A DNA stretch of 64,000 nucleotides from NCBI GenBank assembly GCA_032622095.1, contig CP136066.1, positions 57,440,609-57,504,608 of the forward strand. Direction: 5' to 3'. Below are positions 35,860-46,737 of the stretch, piece after piece (within the stretch, counting starts at the first letter, position 1; the number at the start of each line of letters is the position of its first letter). Position numbers and translations under genes: made by a program. The stretch comes from Siphonodentalium dalli. Its lineage: Eukaryota; Mollusca; Scaphopoda; Gadilida; Siphonodentaliidae. Under the pieces are notes generated by a model, which was given only the letters and a program-made list of their open reading frames with translations, was not told the origin of the DNA and ran no database searches.

Positions 35860-36275
35860 GGATTTCTGAGAAGCATTATGCCTATATCCACACTAACTAC
35901 CCCCCCCCCCCCTAAGCCCTGACCTAAGTGTCATACATACTATAACAATGATGCTGTAAGAGTACTATGGCATCAAATAAATCTCCCCGCATAGGCAACC
36001 ACTCAAAATTATTGTTCCCGTATATCTCTCTGCAGATGCTAATAACGTTGAATGGCAGACGCTCTTTATAGCGATGCGTCAAAAACAAACGCTCATTAAA
36101 TTATCACTTGATTAACCACCGCAGTTCCGTTTTTTGTGACTGAGATTGGAGAACGGGTGCTTTGAGCTTCTCCAAAACGCGACCACGGCGGTGTCGGTGG
36201 GATTTTACACTTACATAGGAAATTTGAGCTCAATCTGTACACGCGTTTTCGATTCTATGAAGTACCCCCCCCCCC

Positions 36276-36306
<31 letters not shown>

Positions 36307-36345
36307 ATATATATACGGAAGTCTCAGAATATATAGTATAGATGA
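35860..36345 (+). repeat. Dispersed unit copy 4 with a 28-base C run
   Basis: Begins agaagcattatgcctatatc, follows the order of copies 1-3, and ends with an uninterrupted poly-C tract at 36265-36292, then (CA)n, (TA)n and tacggaagtctcagaatata. In sister copies the same position carries CA or TA microsatellite, so the tract differs in base content between copies. Confidence 0.75.
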
Positions 36346-38280
36346 TCTGTCAACAAGCAGCAATGCTCGTATAATAAGTTCAAATATTTTAGTTTATATA
36401 TGATTTTCAGAAAATATTTCAATGCTTTGACATTTTCCAATATTTACAATCAAGTTTTATTGCACTTTAGAAGACTAATTTGGGCTTTGATCGATAACAG
36501 TAATGTTTAAAAAACAATGGTTTCAATATTCAAATCTCTTTATTGGAGAGTAACTAGTAAGCAAAACAAAAATAAAATCCATCTGTTTTACATATACATA
36601 TTGGTGATAGTTGTTTTACAAATTTTATAAAAAATTGTTATTTGGTATCAACTCAATTCATCGATCATGTAAACAATTATTGCAACTTCAATCAATGAGA
36701 AGAAAATATAGAGCTGTCGACACCCATACACGTGTATGGTACTACATCATTTTGATGATTATAAAGAAGAGAATGTAGTGCAGGAAGTGTTTGTAGTAGT
36801 TTCACGGTTAAGCCACATGACAGTTTGCGCTAAAAAATACACCTAATAATATTCGCTTTTGAATGTTTCCCGGTATCGAAATAGGCTGCTAAATACTTGA
36901 GCTACTTTTATACTGTGTCAGTATTTCGACACCACTTATTGCCCGTAGATGTCAACCTCGATGTTGTGTTCACCTGTTATGCCAAGATAAGAAAACTAGA
37001 TGGATTTACTTACAATATGAATATTTTATTGGCATTGCAGTTTTAATTTTTAAGCCTGAAATGAAAGAAATATCGACCAATCTCAAACGAATATTAATTG
37101 ATTTCAATTATATTTTAGCATATTTTGAAAATGCCCATTCCCAACATCGCCCACCTTTGCGGGGGATACCGCCATCGCCAACTGCTTGTATTTCATGAAC
37201 ACCCTTTCAAATGAATATATATATTTTTAAATTCTATTCTATAATTGACGCTATATACATGGACATATTCATAAGCAGCATGATGACAATGAAAACAACA
37301 ATGTTCTGGTATGGTGGGGAGGAGTACTTTCGCTTGCAACTTGCACATACCTCATACATTTTCGAAATAAAAAAGACACCTCATATGTTTATGAATGGAT
37401 GATTACCAGAAAATTGTTATTATGTTTTAAATATGAATGCAATTTATAGTCTCCAATATGGCACAAATTGGCTCTATCTGTTGCCAAATTGTATATAGCG
37501 TTAATTCAATTCTCATGACCAATTCGACAATAAAATACGCAATTCTCACTATTTGTTTATTAGGAAGAAGTGGACTGTTATCAAGGAGAAGACATAATGG
37601 CTGAAATTCAAATTTACACCCCAACATCTGTGTAGATATATGATCCAATAAGTATTATGCAATGCAATGGCCCATTTGTGTAACAATTATAATGAATAGG
37701 GACACTATTATAATAAGAAAATCTACTTAAAGTTACTCAATCCCCATATAATCAGATTCCAACAACAACATTTTTAGAAATGACTCTTCAGTTATCAGAA
37801 TCGATTAATTGCTAACCGCTGTCAACTATAGTAAAAGATTGCCCAAAACATGTTATTCGACGACATTTTGGTCTTTTATCAACACAAAGCCTCTTGATTT
37901 TAGAGTTATCCATCTTCATCCGCAATTTGGTCCGAGACCGTTGGCTCGTTGACGTTTTACTGGGCCACTAATAAGTCTCGATTGTGAAAAGTAATAGATT
38001 TGAAAAATCAATATCTAATTTCTATGAGCTTTGATAGGTGTGATCCTCGACTCGAATCAAACAGTTTTTATCCCCAAATCCATATAAATAGTAATTGAGG
38101 GGCGCTTAATCGGATTATGCATCTTTAAATATGCTGTAGGGATATATGCATATTGGTGTATGGGAGAGAGGTCACTTCTCCATAGAAAACAAATAGGGAA
38201 AAGTGACACAATTTAGGAAGAAGATATCTCCGAGGTTGCCCTCTATGCTGGTCCCTGACTGTCGGGAGAATTTATTTTGT
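36346..38280. other. AT-rich intron sequence without recognised features
   Basis: I see no repeat array, RNA gene, transposon end or exon here. The short ORFs (for example 37211-37402) have no recognisable domain. Confidence 0.4.
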
Positions 38281-38680
38281 AAAGAAATGGTTAAAGACAT
38301 ATTATGGACTTGTTCGGGTGCGTGAAATTGAGAAGTTAGTACTCAGGTGCTATGCCAACCTGGGGAATGTAGCATTCTGCTATCATCGCCGACAATTTAA
38401 AAGAAATCGACCATACCACTCCATAGAAACGATCGTCTGAATTATGCCCGATAGTAAATATTTACATCTCAATTCGGGACGCAACCATCGGCGATAATCT
38501 AACACAACTGATTTCGCCATCGATAGTCATTGCATTTAATTAATATATGAGAAGGACGGTGTGTATTGTCAATTTGGATTAATATTCATTACAAATAACT
38601 ACTTTGAGCAAGATTATTCTCACTTTATTTTTGATCGCCCTACCAGAGTGTTTCACATGTCTTTATAATTACAATTTCAG
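38281..38680 (+). repeat. Intron segment homologous to the tandem duplicate at 492-1480
   Basis: Shared phrases in the same order include aaagacatattatggacttg, ccaacctggggaatgt, aaatatttacatctc, gatttcgccatcga, gtcattgcattta and ggagtgtttcacat-like sequence. Homology appears to run up to the acceptor of the lectin exon. It is either a dispersed repeat, or evidence that 492-1480 derives from a related gene locus. Confidence 0.7.
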
Positions 38681-38850
38681 GTGCTCAGAAACAGCCAAAA
38701 TGCCCCAACGACTGGATAATAATAATGATACAGCAAAAAGAGGGTTGTTACAAGCTATACAGAGACACACCATCGACATGGTCAACTGCTCGAGATACGT
38801 GCCGTCAGGAAGAGGCAGTACTTCTCATCCTCAATGATGCAGAAGAACGG
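38681..38850 (+). CDS. Exon 6: C-type lectin domain, N-terminal third
   Basis: Acceptor acaatttcag and donor gtatgc flank a 170-nt exon that enters in phase 1 and ends in phase 0. It encodes KCPNDW, EGCYKLYRDTPSTWSTARDT, CRQEEAVLLILNDAEER. This is the standard start of a long-form CTLD: the extra Cys pair (CPxxW and GCYK), the WxxARxxC helix with the first conserved disulfide Cys, then the A-x-L-L strand followed by the DAEE turn. Together with exons 7 and 8 all six Cys of the long form are present. The domain lies outside the cell and would bind a ligand, in many homologues a glycan. Confidence 0.9.
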
Positions 38851-38964
38851 GTATGCAATCTGCGTATTTAGCATGTAAACCTGGAAGCCGTCACTTGTGG
38901 ACATTGCACTCTTGAATCGTTTGATTACCTCAAGCAGTCCTATACAGGAGTAAATACTGCGAGA

Positions 38965-39202
38965 GCAAGACCATGTGCCAGTGCATACTCTTATACATGC
39001 GAACCTCACATAGGGAACCTCGAATATATAAGAGAATGCATTGGCTTGCACTGTCAAGGTAAATATTGTTAGGCCAATGTATTATCTTATATATACGAGG
39101 CTCCCTATGTTAGTCGCGCATACAATGTATAAGAGAATGCATTGGGACATGGTTTTCGCAAAATTTCAGGAAGCTCCAGTCGTGGAAGGGTCAACTTTAC
39201 GA
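38965..39202. mobile_element. TTAA-type hairpin MITE, copy with two palindromes
   Basis: Two consecutive imperfect palindromes of the tgcattctcttatatatgcg / aatatataagagaatgcatt family are followed by the end motif aggaagctccagtcgtggaa and gggtcaac. The final TTAA has apparently mutated to TCAA. No coding capacity. Confidence 0.65.
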
Positions 39203-39319
39203 CGACTAGCTAAAACCTAGTCGTTACTTCTAACAGTGAGTTCGCGAAACCTCCCTAAATTAATATGGAAACGTCTGAGTGCTTGGACTGGGACTTCGCA
39301 GTATTAGTCTGGTCGTTGA

Positions 39320-41455
39320 AGCATTGGACCTAGAAAAAAATATTAACAAGCTGTTTTTGGTGTAATTTTGTAGGGCAGAATCTGAGGAATAACATATCCA
39401 AAATCCGCTAAAATCCGCTTTGGGGAAAATTCTCTATTCAAGATGGCGCCCAATATGGTTATTAATATCTGAAATTGTTGAATTTCTGCGGGAGGTGCCA
39501 CAATAAATGCCAAATTCGTAATAAATTTAAATATTGACAAACAATGTTTAGCCGTAAACCATATTTGTAGAATGTCTTTCCCAAAACGGCCGCCAAAATG
39601 GAGAAAACTGAATGAAATTTACAATTTGTGCAACATGTAATTGCTAGTCCTATAATATAGAATAAACACTCGAATTATTTAAGGATATGCATTGCAGAGT
39701 ATAAGAGAAACGTTTGATCAGAGATGTAAGAATTCTCCCTTATGAATCCCAAGAGAGAGCAATCGAAAGAAGGGTCTCATGCAACGTTTATATCTGAACC
39801 TTTGGGCGCACAGAATCGAAACATTAACGCAGTTTTATATGTACTTTGTATGTTGAATCGTGTGATTATATGTGTAATCAAACAGTTAAATGCGATTTGA
39901 TATGGATGTATTGATTCTGTGATCTTTTCTAGAAGCAGAAATATATGTAGTCTGAGCAGTCTCGTGAATGTGACCGATCAGCATTAATTTTGATATCTAC
40001 AACATTAACCCTTCCAAGATGCACTGCTATAGAACAATATAAGATATATGCATATAGTTTTGGCTAAAATCTGAAGATCCTATTGTCCATATCTCAAAAT
40101 AGTAATCATAGTTGCCTCTAATCTTGTGACAAAACACGAATATTTCGCTATTATCACAAGAATGCACGGTGGTATATAATGAACACAATTTATCAAAACA
40201 CAAAGGAGTACAATATCTTCAATAAATTCTAAACTTGACCGATATTGTTTACGTATAATCGCTGAGACTGTGTTTATATCTGGAAATAATATTTAGTTAT
40301 ATTCACCAAATTCACATATAAGCGAAAAGTACTACGATTTCTGCAACCGCATAACCGCGTTTGCCCCTTATCCCTAAAGTTACACATAGTTGCTGTACAC
40401 AAAACCACAAATAGCAACATTTAGCGAATATTCAACGCTGAAATAACAGCTTTAAACGATGATCCCCTGCTATTTAGCACAATTACGTGGGTGGTTTTGG
40501 TAAGATATTTTAAAACAAAACGATACTGAAAATTAATATTGTGCATTGCGTGGTAGTATATTCCAGTTGTAAAGTGGGGACTGACGTAATTTGAACAAAA
40601 TATTCCAATAATAAACCGGTTTGGTAGCTGCGTGAAAATTAGTCATAAATAATATGTGAGATGTACCATCTCTTTGATCTCGTGAGATATGGCGCTAATC
40701 TATTGAAGAGATTTGTGTTTCTTTGCAGTGTGATAAGCATTGGGACATATGTGTATGGTATATTATCACGGAGAGTGTAGCAAATTCCATAAATCTAACT
40801 AGTCTTTATACCACAAGGGTGTGCACTTCAGTGTATGTGTTACATTCAATGATTAATCACAATGTCCAATGAAACTACCATGCACTTCGTGGCGAAACAT
40901 TACTTTGTGTGTTGCATGACCAAAATTATTATATTTTGTCCGGACAGTTGGATGTTGGATAAGCAAAAAACCAAAACTTTAACCACTGGGTTTGACATGC
41001 GTTGAAATGACCAATACATCCTTCAGATGGATATTTTAATGATATGTGTACCTTTAAAGATACTAAACAACATGAATGTACATTACTAATACGTATGTCC
41101 ACTCATATGTGGTTATCCAATATGTTGCTTTCGTCGTGGTATATCTTTGAGTTGCGGCCATTTTGACAGCCATTTTATGGCCGTGATTGTATTATTTTCT
41201 GTCCGTGTCACTCAATTCACTCCGGTGCTCCAATTTCACACAAACTTGTATAACTACGTAATCCCAATGCCATAACATATCGTATACTTACCTTCATAAT
41301 TTACGTCAGACCCCACCTCTATTCAGGGCGCTGTAGAACATTTTCCCCAAAGCGGATTTTAGCGGATTTTGGATATGTTGTACACGAAGATTTCCTCTTT
41401 CTAACGATACCAAATTTAGCTTGTTAAGATTTTTTTCCTGGTAGACCTTATATTT
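39320..41455. mobile_element. 2.1-kb element with ~120-bp inverted repeats
   Basis: The left arm (near 39325-39445: ttaacaagct, acatatccaaaatccgctaa, aatccgctttggggaaaa) is the reverse complement of the right arm (near 41345-41455: ttttccccaaagcggatttt, ttagcggattttggatatgt, agcttgttaag). The interior has no long ORF. It is probably a non-autonomous DNA transposon or foldback element; ends and target duplication were not resolved. Confidence 0.65.
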
Positions 41456-42735
41456 TCAGCCCGACAGCCAGACTATATTGGTCATAAACAATACTTATGT
41501 AACTTCATATTATACAATAACACACCTAGTAGAAAAAAACATTTATTCATAGATTCGGATCCGACTGCAAGCGGAGATGATTTTATTGGTCTGTTCCATT
41601 AATATGTCTATCACCAGTTTCGCTATCCCACCACATGACAGAAAAGAGTACATATTTCAAAGGGTTTCAGTCTTTTGCATATCTATATATGCCCACTAAT
41701 GACATCAGTTTGACGACCGAGAAATGGAGAACAACGCGAGTGTGTAAGTGGTGTTGTCAACACGGCACGAGTGCCAGCTCGTATAAGAGTACGAGGAGAG
41801 AATCCTCGAGTTCTATCCTTCTGTGGTGGCACACGTGCAGTATCGACAAACCCACCCAAACACGCACCGTGCTGTGTTTATTTACCCCCCCTAAAAGTAA
41901 GTGTGTGAAAATATCCATGTTAATTGTGAAGAATATCTAAGAAATTAACAGCAGTCTAAATATGTTCGTGGTACTTTGACCACAAGAAAAAATTAGTAAA
42001 ATTCATTGAACCCAAAATGAATCGCCTCCTTATTGCTTATTTTTAAAAGCCCATTTAATTTTCGATTCACTGATTATTTTTTGTATGGTAACTTGATATA
42101 CAGTTATAATAACAATCTTTGACATAAAATATGATTAAAATACTATAAATCATAGAGTCCAGATGAAACGTAAGCACATAAAACATGTCATTGCCTCAAT
42201 AAAATAACATGTTCACAGTTTATTACAACGGATAGGTTGATAATACAATGTGTTTGTAGCTTCCTCTTTCAAATGGTATATAACATGGCATACATTATAT
42301 ATAATGTGATCTGAAATTAATTTCGAAAATTAAGCACTTGAAAAAAGTACAAATTAAAAGTTTTAATATCAATAATGCAGACTAGGTTATGTTTCACTTT
42401 ATCTATTTTTGTCGCCAAGCTTGACTAATCATTAGTTTAATGAATCTTGAATTTCCTGCAATTTGTGGGAATTCTGTCATTTCAACATCTGGTGGACATG
42501 GCTACCCTAACACTGTTATAAAATGGTAAGAAATATTAAGTCAATGTAAATATTTGAACTTCAAAGATGAGTAACTTAAATAAACTTATATTTACATATT
42601 TACACACAACCTAAAATTAGAATTTCTAAAAAAAAATATGAGAATAGCATTGATTATCTATACATGTATTTCAATCAAATGTTTAAGCTTTGACACATTA
42701 AAAAAACACTGTATTTGTCAATATTCTTTCTGCAG

Positions 42736-42887
42736 CAAAAGATAACAAACGAGATTGTGAAGCCTGGAGTTATTACTGAGACTCATCATCTCTACTGGTG
42801 GGTCGGCCTGGAGCCCGTAGAGGACCCACAGACAGGAGAACGAGTTTGGAAATGGGTGGATGGCACACCGCTAGACACATCTGTTGT
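42736..42887 (+). CDS. Exon 7: C-type lectin domain, middle third
   Basis: A 152-nt exon (acceptor tttctgcag, donor gtaag) entering in phase 0 and leaving in phase 2. It encodes TNEIVKPGVITETHHLYWWV then GLEPVEDPQTGERVWKWVDG and TPLDTSV. The WWVGL strand corresponds to the WIGL motif of CTLDs, and WKWVDGTPL is the usual W-x-W-x-DG turn before the sugar-binding loop. The HHLYWW segment is tailored to the hydrophobic core. Its joins to exons 6 and 8 restore an uninterrupted domain. A hairpin MITE follows 50 bp downstream. Confidence 0.9.
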
Positions 42888-42935
42888 GTAAGAAATTATA
42901 TCGATATGAAGCCTGAGTTTATCGAACCTGTCATT

Positions 42936-43450
42936 TGCAGAATGAGGTCCACAGAGGGTGATTTTAGTGACGCTATCGCGCATAGCTGGCTAACATCACT
43001 AAATTCACCTCTGGGGACCCATTCTGCTTAGGTCTCATCTTGGCACTGTTAATTTGCAGAATGAGGTCCCCAGATGGTGAATTTAGTGACGCTATCCCAC
43101 ACAGCGGGCTAGCATCACTAAATTCACCCTCTGGGGACCTCATTCTGCTTAGTTCTCATCTTCTCTGGAAATTGTCTTTATTATCAAATTTATACAGAAA
43201 CTTCTTAACATATATTCTATTTTATTTTAGTGTAGTTTCTCTATATCCCCAAATTGACAGACGACACATTGCATGATCAAGGTTCCCAATGGGTGTACAT
43301 CACAATATTCGCCATTTGGGATCTTCAATCTGAGTCTATGTCTCCCATAGCAGATGATGCCATGCAGAATGAGGTTCACAGAGGGTGAATGTAGTGATGC
43401 TAGTCTGCAATGATAAATTCACTATCTGGGAACCTCATTCTGCATAGGCT
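42936..43450. mobile_element. Three copies of a ~95-bp hairpin MITE ('gcagaatgaggtcc')
   Basis: Copies lie near 42938-43030, 43057-43151 and 43373-43445. Each starts gcagaatgaggt-cc-aga-ggtga and ends with the complement (tcaccctctggggacctcat, tctgc), with gatgctagc-like sequence in the loop. The first lies about 50 bp after the exon 7 donor. They are tiny, non-coding foldback elements. Confidence 0.75.
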
Positions 43451-44397
43451 CACAAAACTCAGGCTTCATATCAATGAATCAACTAGCCCTTTCATGTGTA
43501 ACAAAATGATAGACAAGTGCATGAATCAATCCAAACGTTAGCAGCGCCAGAAATCACTAACGAGGCCACCCAACCAGGGACTAACAGAACTCGACGTTGC
43601 TTAACTTTGGTGATAACACAAAGCGTACAACGACTGTGACCAAGAGATCTAGATCTTTCTTGCAGAGAAGTGTCTTTTTTTTAGCAGAAACGCAGAATTG
43701 AGACATAATAATGACATTCAAACTTATGCAGGAAATCAATGGGAATGTTCAGGTAATAAGTTCAACATACATATGGGAATAAAATCTAGAGCTGCCGTCG
43801 CTCTGAAACGTTTAAGGTACTACATAATGTTTATGATTAAAATGAAAAGAAAACAGTGCAGTTGAGAGAACACAATACATCTTGTCCAAGCAGTCGCTCG
43901 TTATTTCGTTTCCGATTCTATAAATTCTATGAATACAAATGGTGCTGTATTTACTCTGGTCCGATGTTGGTGTTTTAAGTTGTATATTTTATTACTTCAA
44001 TGCATCTTTCTGGTAAATTTAATGCCCATAGAAAGGTAGTTCATGTATTTGTCTTTATATTTTGATACCACGAAAAAATCAGAAGCGATTATTATTAGGT
44101 GTATTTTGGAGTGCAAACCGCTGTGTGGCTTTAATGCAATTACACTTCATATTCTGGATTTATTACCAAGTTCAAACGATATTTTTGTTTTATTGTCCCG
44201 CTGCTTGAGGCGGAAAACAGAAATTGGATGTTAAATAATCCCATAACTTAAATGAGAGGTATTAAAACCCGTTTAATTAGTACTATGTGGCTAATGGTCA
44301 TGAATAATCTATATCGTCTATTATTATCCATCCCTTGACTAACACTCTTTCTGATTGTCAAAGCCGTCACATGATAATCTGGGAAAAAGGCATATTC

Positions 44398-44452
44398 GAC
44401 TCCCGAAAGTCATATTGGACTCAATCTAGTCCAATATGACTTTCTTAACGGG
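44398..44452. repeat. Palindrome around 'gactcaatctagtc'
   Basis: The arm aaagtcatattggact and its complement agtccaatatgacttt flank a short core. It is related in sequence (aaagtcatatt) to the hairpin at 44711-44862. Confidence 0.8.
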
Positions 44453-44710
44453 ACTCCATGACATCACAAAGTAACTCTATTGCTAAATGAAATGGTGAAA
44501 TTGTGATGCGCGTGCAATGCTCTTGTGGATTTAGCAGACGTTTCACTTCCGCATTGAGTTTTTTTTTCACTTCCGTGTTTACTGTTCCAAATCATGATTT
44601 CTGATGATCAAATACAGGCTTTTATAAATAATCAAGGCTAACAAATACCAGAAATAACCACAAAAGTTATATTCCCACAATTTGGATAAATATACAGATG
44701 GATAATAAAA

Positions 44711-44862
44711 ATGTCACTATACAATGTTGTGTACATTATGTGTTTTTCTTATATGAGTGCAGGTTGTGGTGAAAAGTCATATTGACAATATGACTGTTCA
44801 CCACAACCTGGACTCGTACAAGAAAAACATATAATGTTCACAACATTGAATATTAACTTTAT
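44711..44862. repeat. ~150-bp hairpin just upstream of exon 8
   Basis: The left arm (caatgttgtgtacattatgt, gtttttcttat, caggttgtggtgaa) pairs with the right arm (ttcaccacaacctg, gtacaagaaaaaca, aatgttcacaacattg) around gtcatattgacaatatgac. It ends only about 40 bp before the exon 8 acceptor. Confidence 0.8.
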
Positions 44863-44904
44863 ATGAATAATACTTATATATTTATTATTCTCTCACTCTT
44901 CCAG

Positions 44905-45092
44905 TCCCTGGGATGGAACAGAACCAAACAATAAGGCTGGTGCTGAATCATGTGCAGAGCTTACAATATATGGACTGCTCAATGATGTTCGCTGTGATAA
45001 GCCTATGTCATTTATCTGTGAAAAATTTGAATCGATCGATGGAACTGCTAAACCCGAGACAAATAATAGTAAGGAAGTTAAAGGAGTCACAG
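44905..45092 (+). CDS. Exon 8: C-type lectin domain, C-terminal third with EPN motif
   Basis: A 188-nt exon (acceptor cactcttccag, donor gtatct), phase 2 in and phase 1 out. It encodes PWDGTEPNNKAGAESCAELT, IYGLLNDVRCDKPMSFICEK and a hydrophilic tail FESIDGTAKPETNNSKEVKG. EPN in the long loop, the following Glu (AESC) and Asn-Asp of LNDVRC match the calcium-2 site residues of mannose/GlcNAc/fucose-type C-type lectins (EPN and WND; here the Trp is Leu). Cys of SCAEL, VRCD and FICEK complete the two canonical disulfides plus the long-form bond. A calcium-dependent sugar-binding lectin is predicted; binding itself is inference. Confidence 0.92.
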
Positions 45093-46737
45093 GTATCTTT
45101 TTGAAAGATGATATTGAATGAAACTGATAAAGTAACTTTGAATTAAATTAAAAATGTTATCTGAGAAATATATATATAAGTTTGAAAGATGTTATGAATG
45201 TTTTTTTCCCTCGATTTTCAAGAGAGTCTATAAAAAATTTTTTTAATTGAACATTGTAAGTTTCTTTGTTGAAAATATGTCCATTCAAGTCTAATCAGCT
45301 GGTCTAATATGAATTTGTATGATAACACAGTGCTTTAATAGTTCCCATACCAACTTAACAGCCTAAATATTTTCCTTGCATATTTTGGAAACGTTTGTAT
45401 AATTTTGTAATGCACAATTTTCGATATTTTATCCTTCCTAAAATAAAAAATATATATTTAATATACAAAGTGAAAGGAATATTTTAGGATCTGATAAGTT
45501 GTTATATTAATTGCTGGAGTTGGTAATTTGGTGTGGGTGTTGTAACGACATTACAATTCTGGCTCTTAATTTGCTGGCAGTTGCATTGTATATATAACAG
45601 TTAACAAAGTCAGAACACACTATCTTAATATCTGTTGGCAAAATATTTAAACACAACTGTACATGGGTGATATTGATGCACTCATTATCAACTACACTTT
45701 AATTTAATTTGTAAATGGCAAGGTTTCAAAACTCTGTAGGAGTAAGCACCTAACATAGAATATCTTACATATTTTTGTTTGAATTGGTACTACCTCTTAA
45801 AACACCTATATTGATCACTATTCAACTATTCAAATTTATGGAATTGAATCCCTGCCTTGTCCCTTAACTTTCTCAATCTTCTGTTGCATATCGTTATAAA
45901 AGTTATTTTCACCTCTAATTTCCATGTTATTTTCTGTTGCATGTTTTGTTTAGTTTTCCTCTTATTTTTATTTCTTTATGCATTTGAACTTTAGTTTATT
46001 TTATTTGTCAAACAAAGATTTTAATATAAGGAGTATTCATTTTCAAAGATTGAATTAAGTTTTAAGTGCAAAAATCTTTGAAAATGAACATATACTATAA
46101 ATGGAAGTGATTTTGGCTTTCATTTGTGCTAATAAATTTGTTTCCACTGCTCTTCCATGTGGGTGGGTATGAAGTTTACACAACGTGTAAAAAACAAGCA
46201 GAAGCATTTTTGGAAGCATCAGTTTGAATGTCACATGATTAGCAGATGATTCTAGAAAATTTCCATTTGGAAAAGTGTTCATAAAAAGCCGAGAGGTGGA
46301 TTCATCAGGTTGGTTCATTGAATGGGCATATAGCGGTACAATAACATTATATAATACAGTACTGTTACCATGAAGATAGCATGTGGGATAAAACAAGGAA
46401 AATTGGTGATTGTTTGAAACGATATCTGGACTAAACTGTAAAACAAATGGGGGAAAAGGAAAAGTCTGTTATGAAAGGAAATAGAGAGGATGGTAGGGGT
46501 TTACGTTTCACTAACCAGTTGTTTCTCTGTTTTTCAGTCTGCTATTAGATATCCACTGCCAATAATCTTAATAAACCAATTATTCGCTATGAATATAACA
46601 TACTATTTGATTTATGCAAACGTTATACAAATTTAACTTATTGAATAAATAAATAACCTATGATGTATAGTCAAAAAAAGCTTTTATAATTAAAGCTTAT
46701 GTTATAGCGTCAGAAAGCTCTCGGGTAGAGCTTTCAT

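Larger units (their letters stand above)
30163..38680 (+). other. Intron 5 of the receptor gene
   Basis: The longest gap between module exons (8.5 kb). After about 500 bp of unassigned sequence it is filled from about 30690 to 36350 by retroposon-like repeats, microsatellites and a long hairpin. From 36360 to about 38280 I see no repeat, RNA gene or convincing ORF, only AT-rich sequence. The last 400 bp (38281-38680) match the duplicated block at 492-1480. Confidence 0.5.
38851..42735 (+). other. Intron 6 of the receptor gene
   Basis: The intron contains TTAA-type hairpin MITE fragments (38965-39200) and an inverted-repeat element (39320-41455). From 41460 to 42735 it is AT-rich sequence in which I see nothing; the open frame at 41635-41940 lacks any domain. 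Confidence 0.55.
42888..44904 (+). other. Intron 7 of the receptor gene
   Basis: It contains three copies of one short hairpin repeat (42936-43450) and two palindromes close to the next exon (44398-44452, 44711-44862). The rest is AT-rich with no recognised content. Confidence 0.6.

Noticed and set aside
41635-41940. 101-codon ORF in intron 6
   Set aside because: No domain, and the lectin exons on both sides join perfectly without it.
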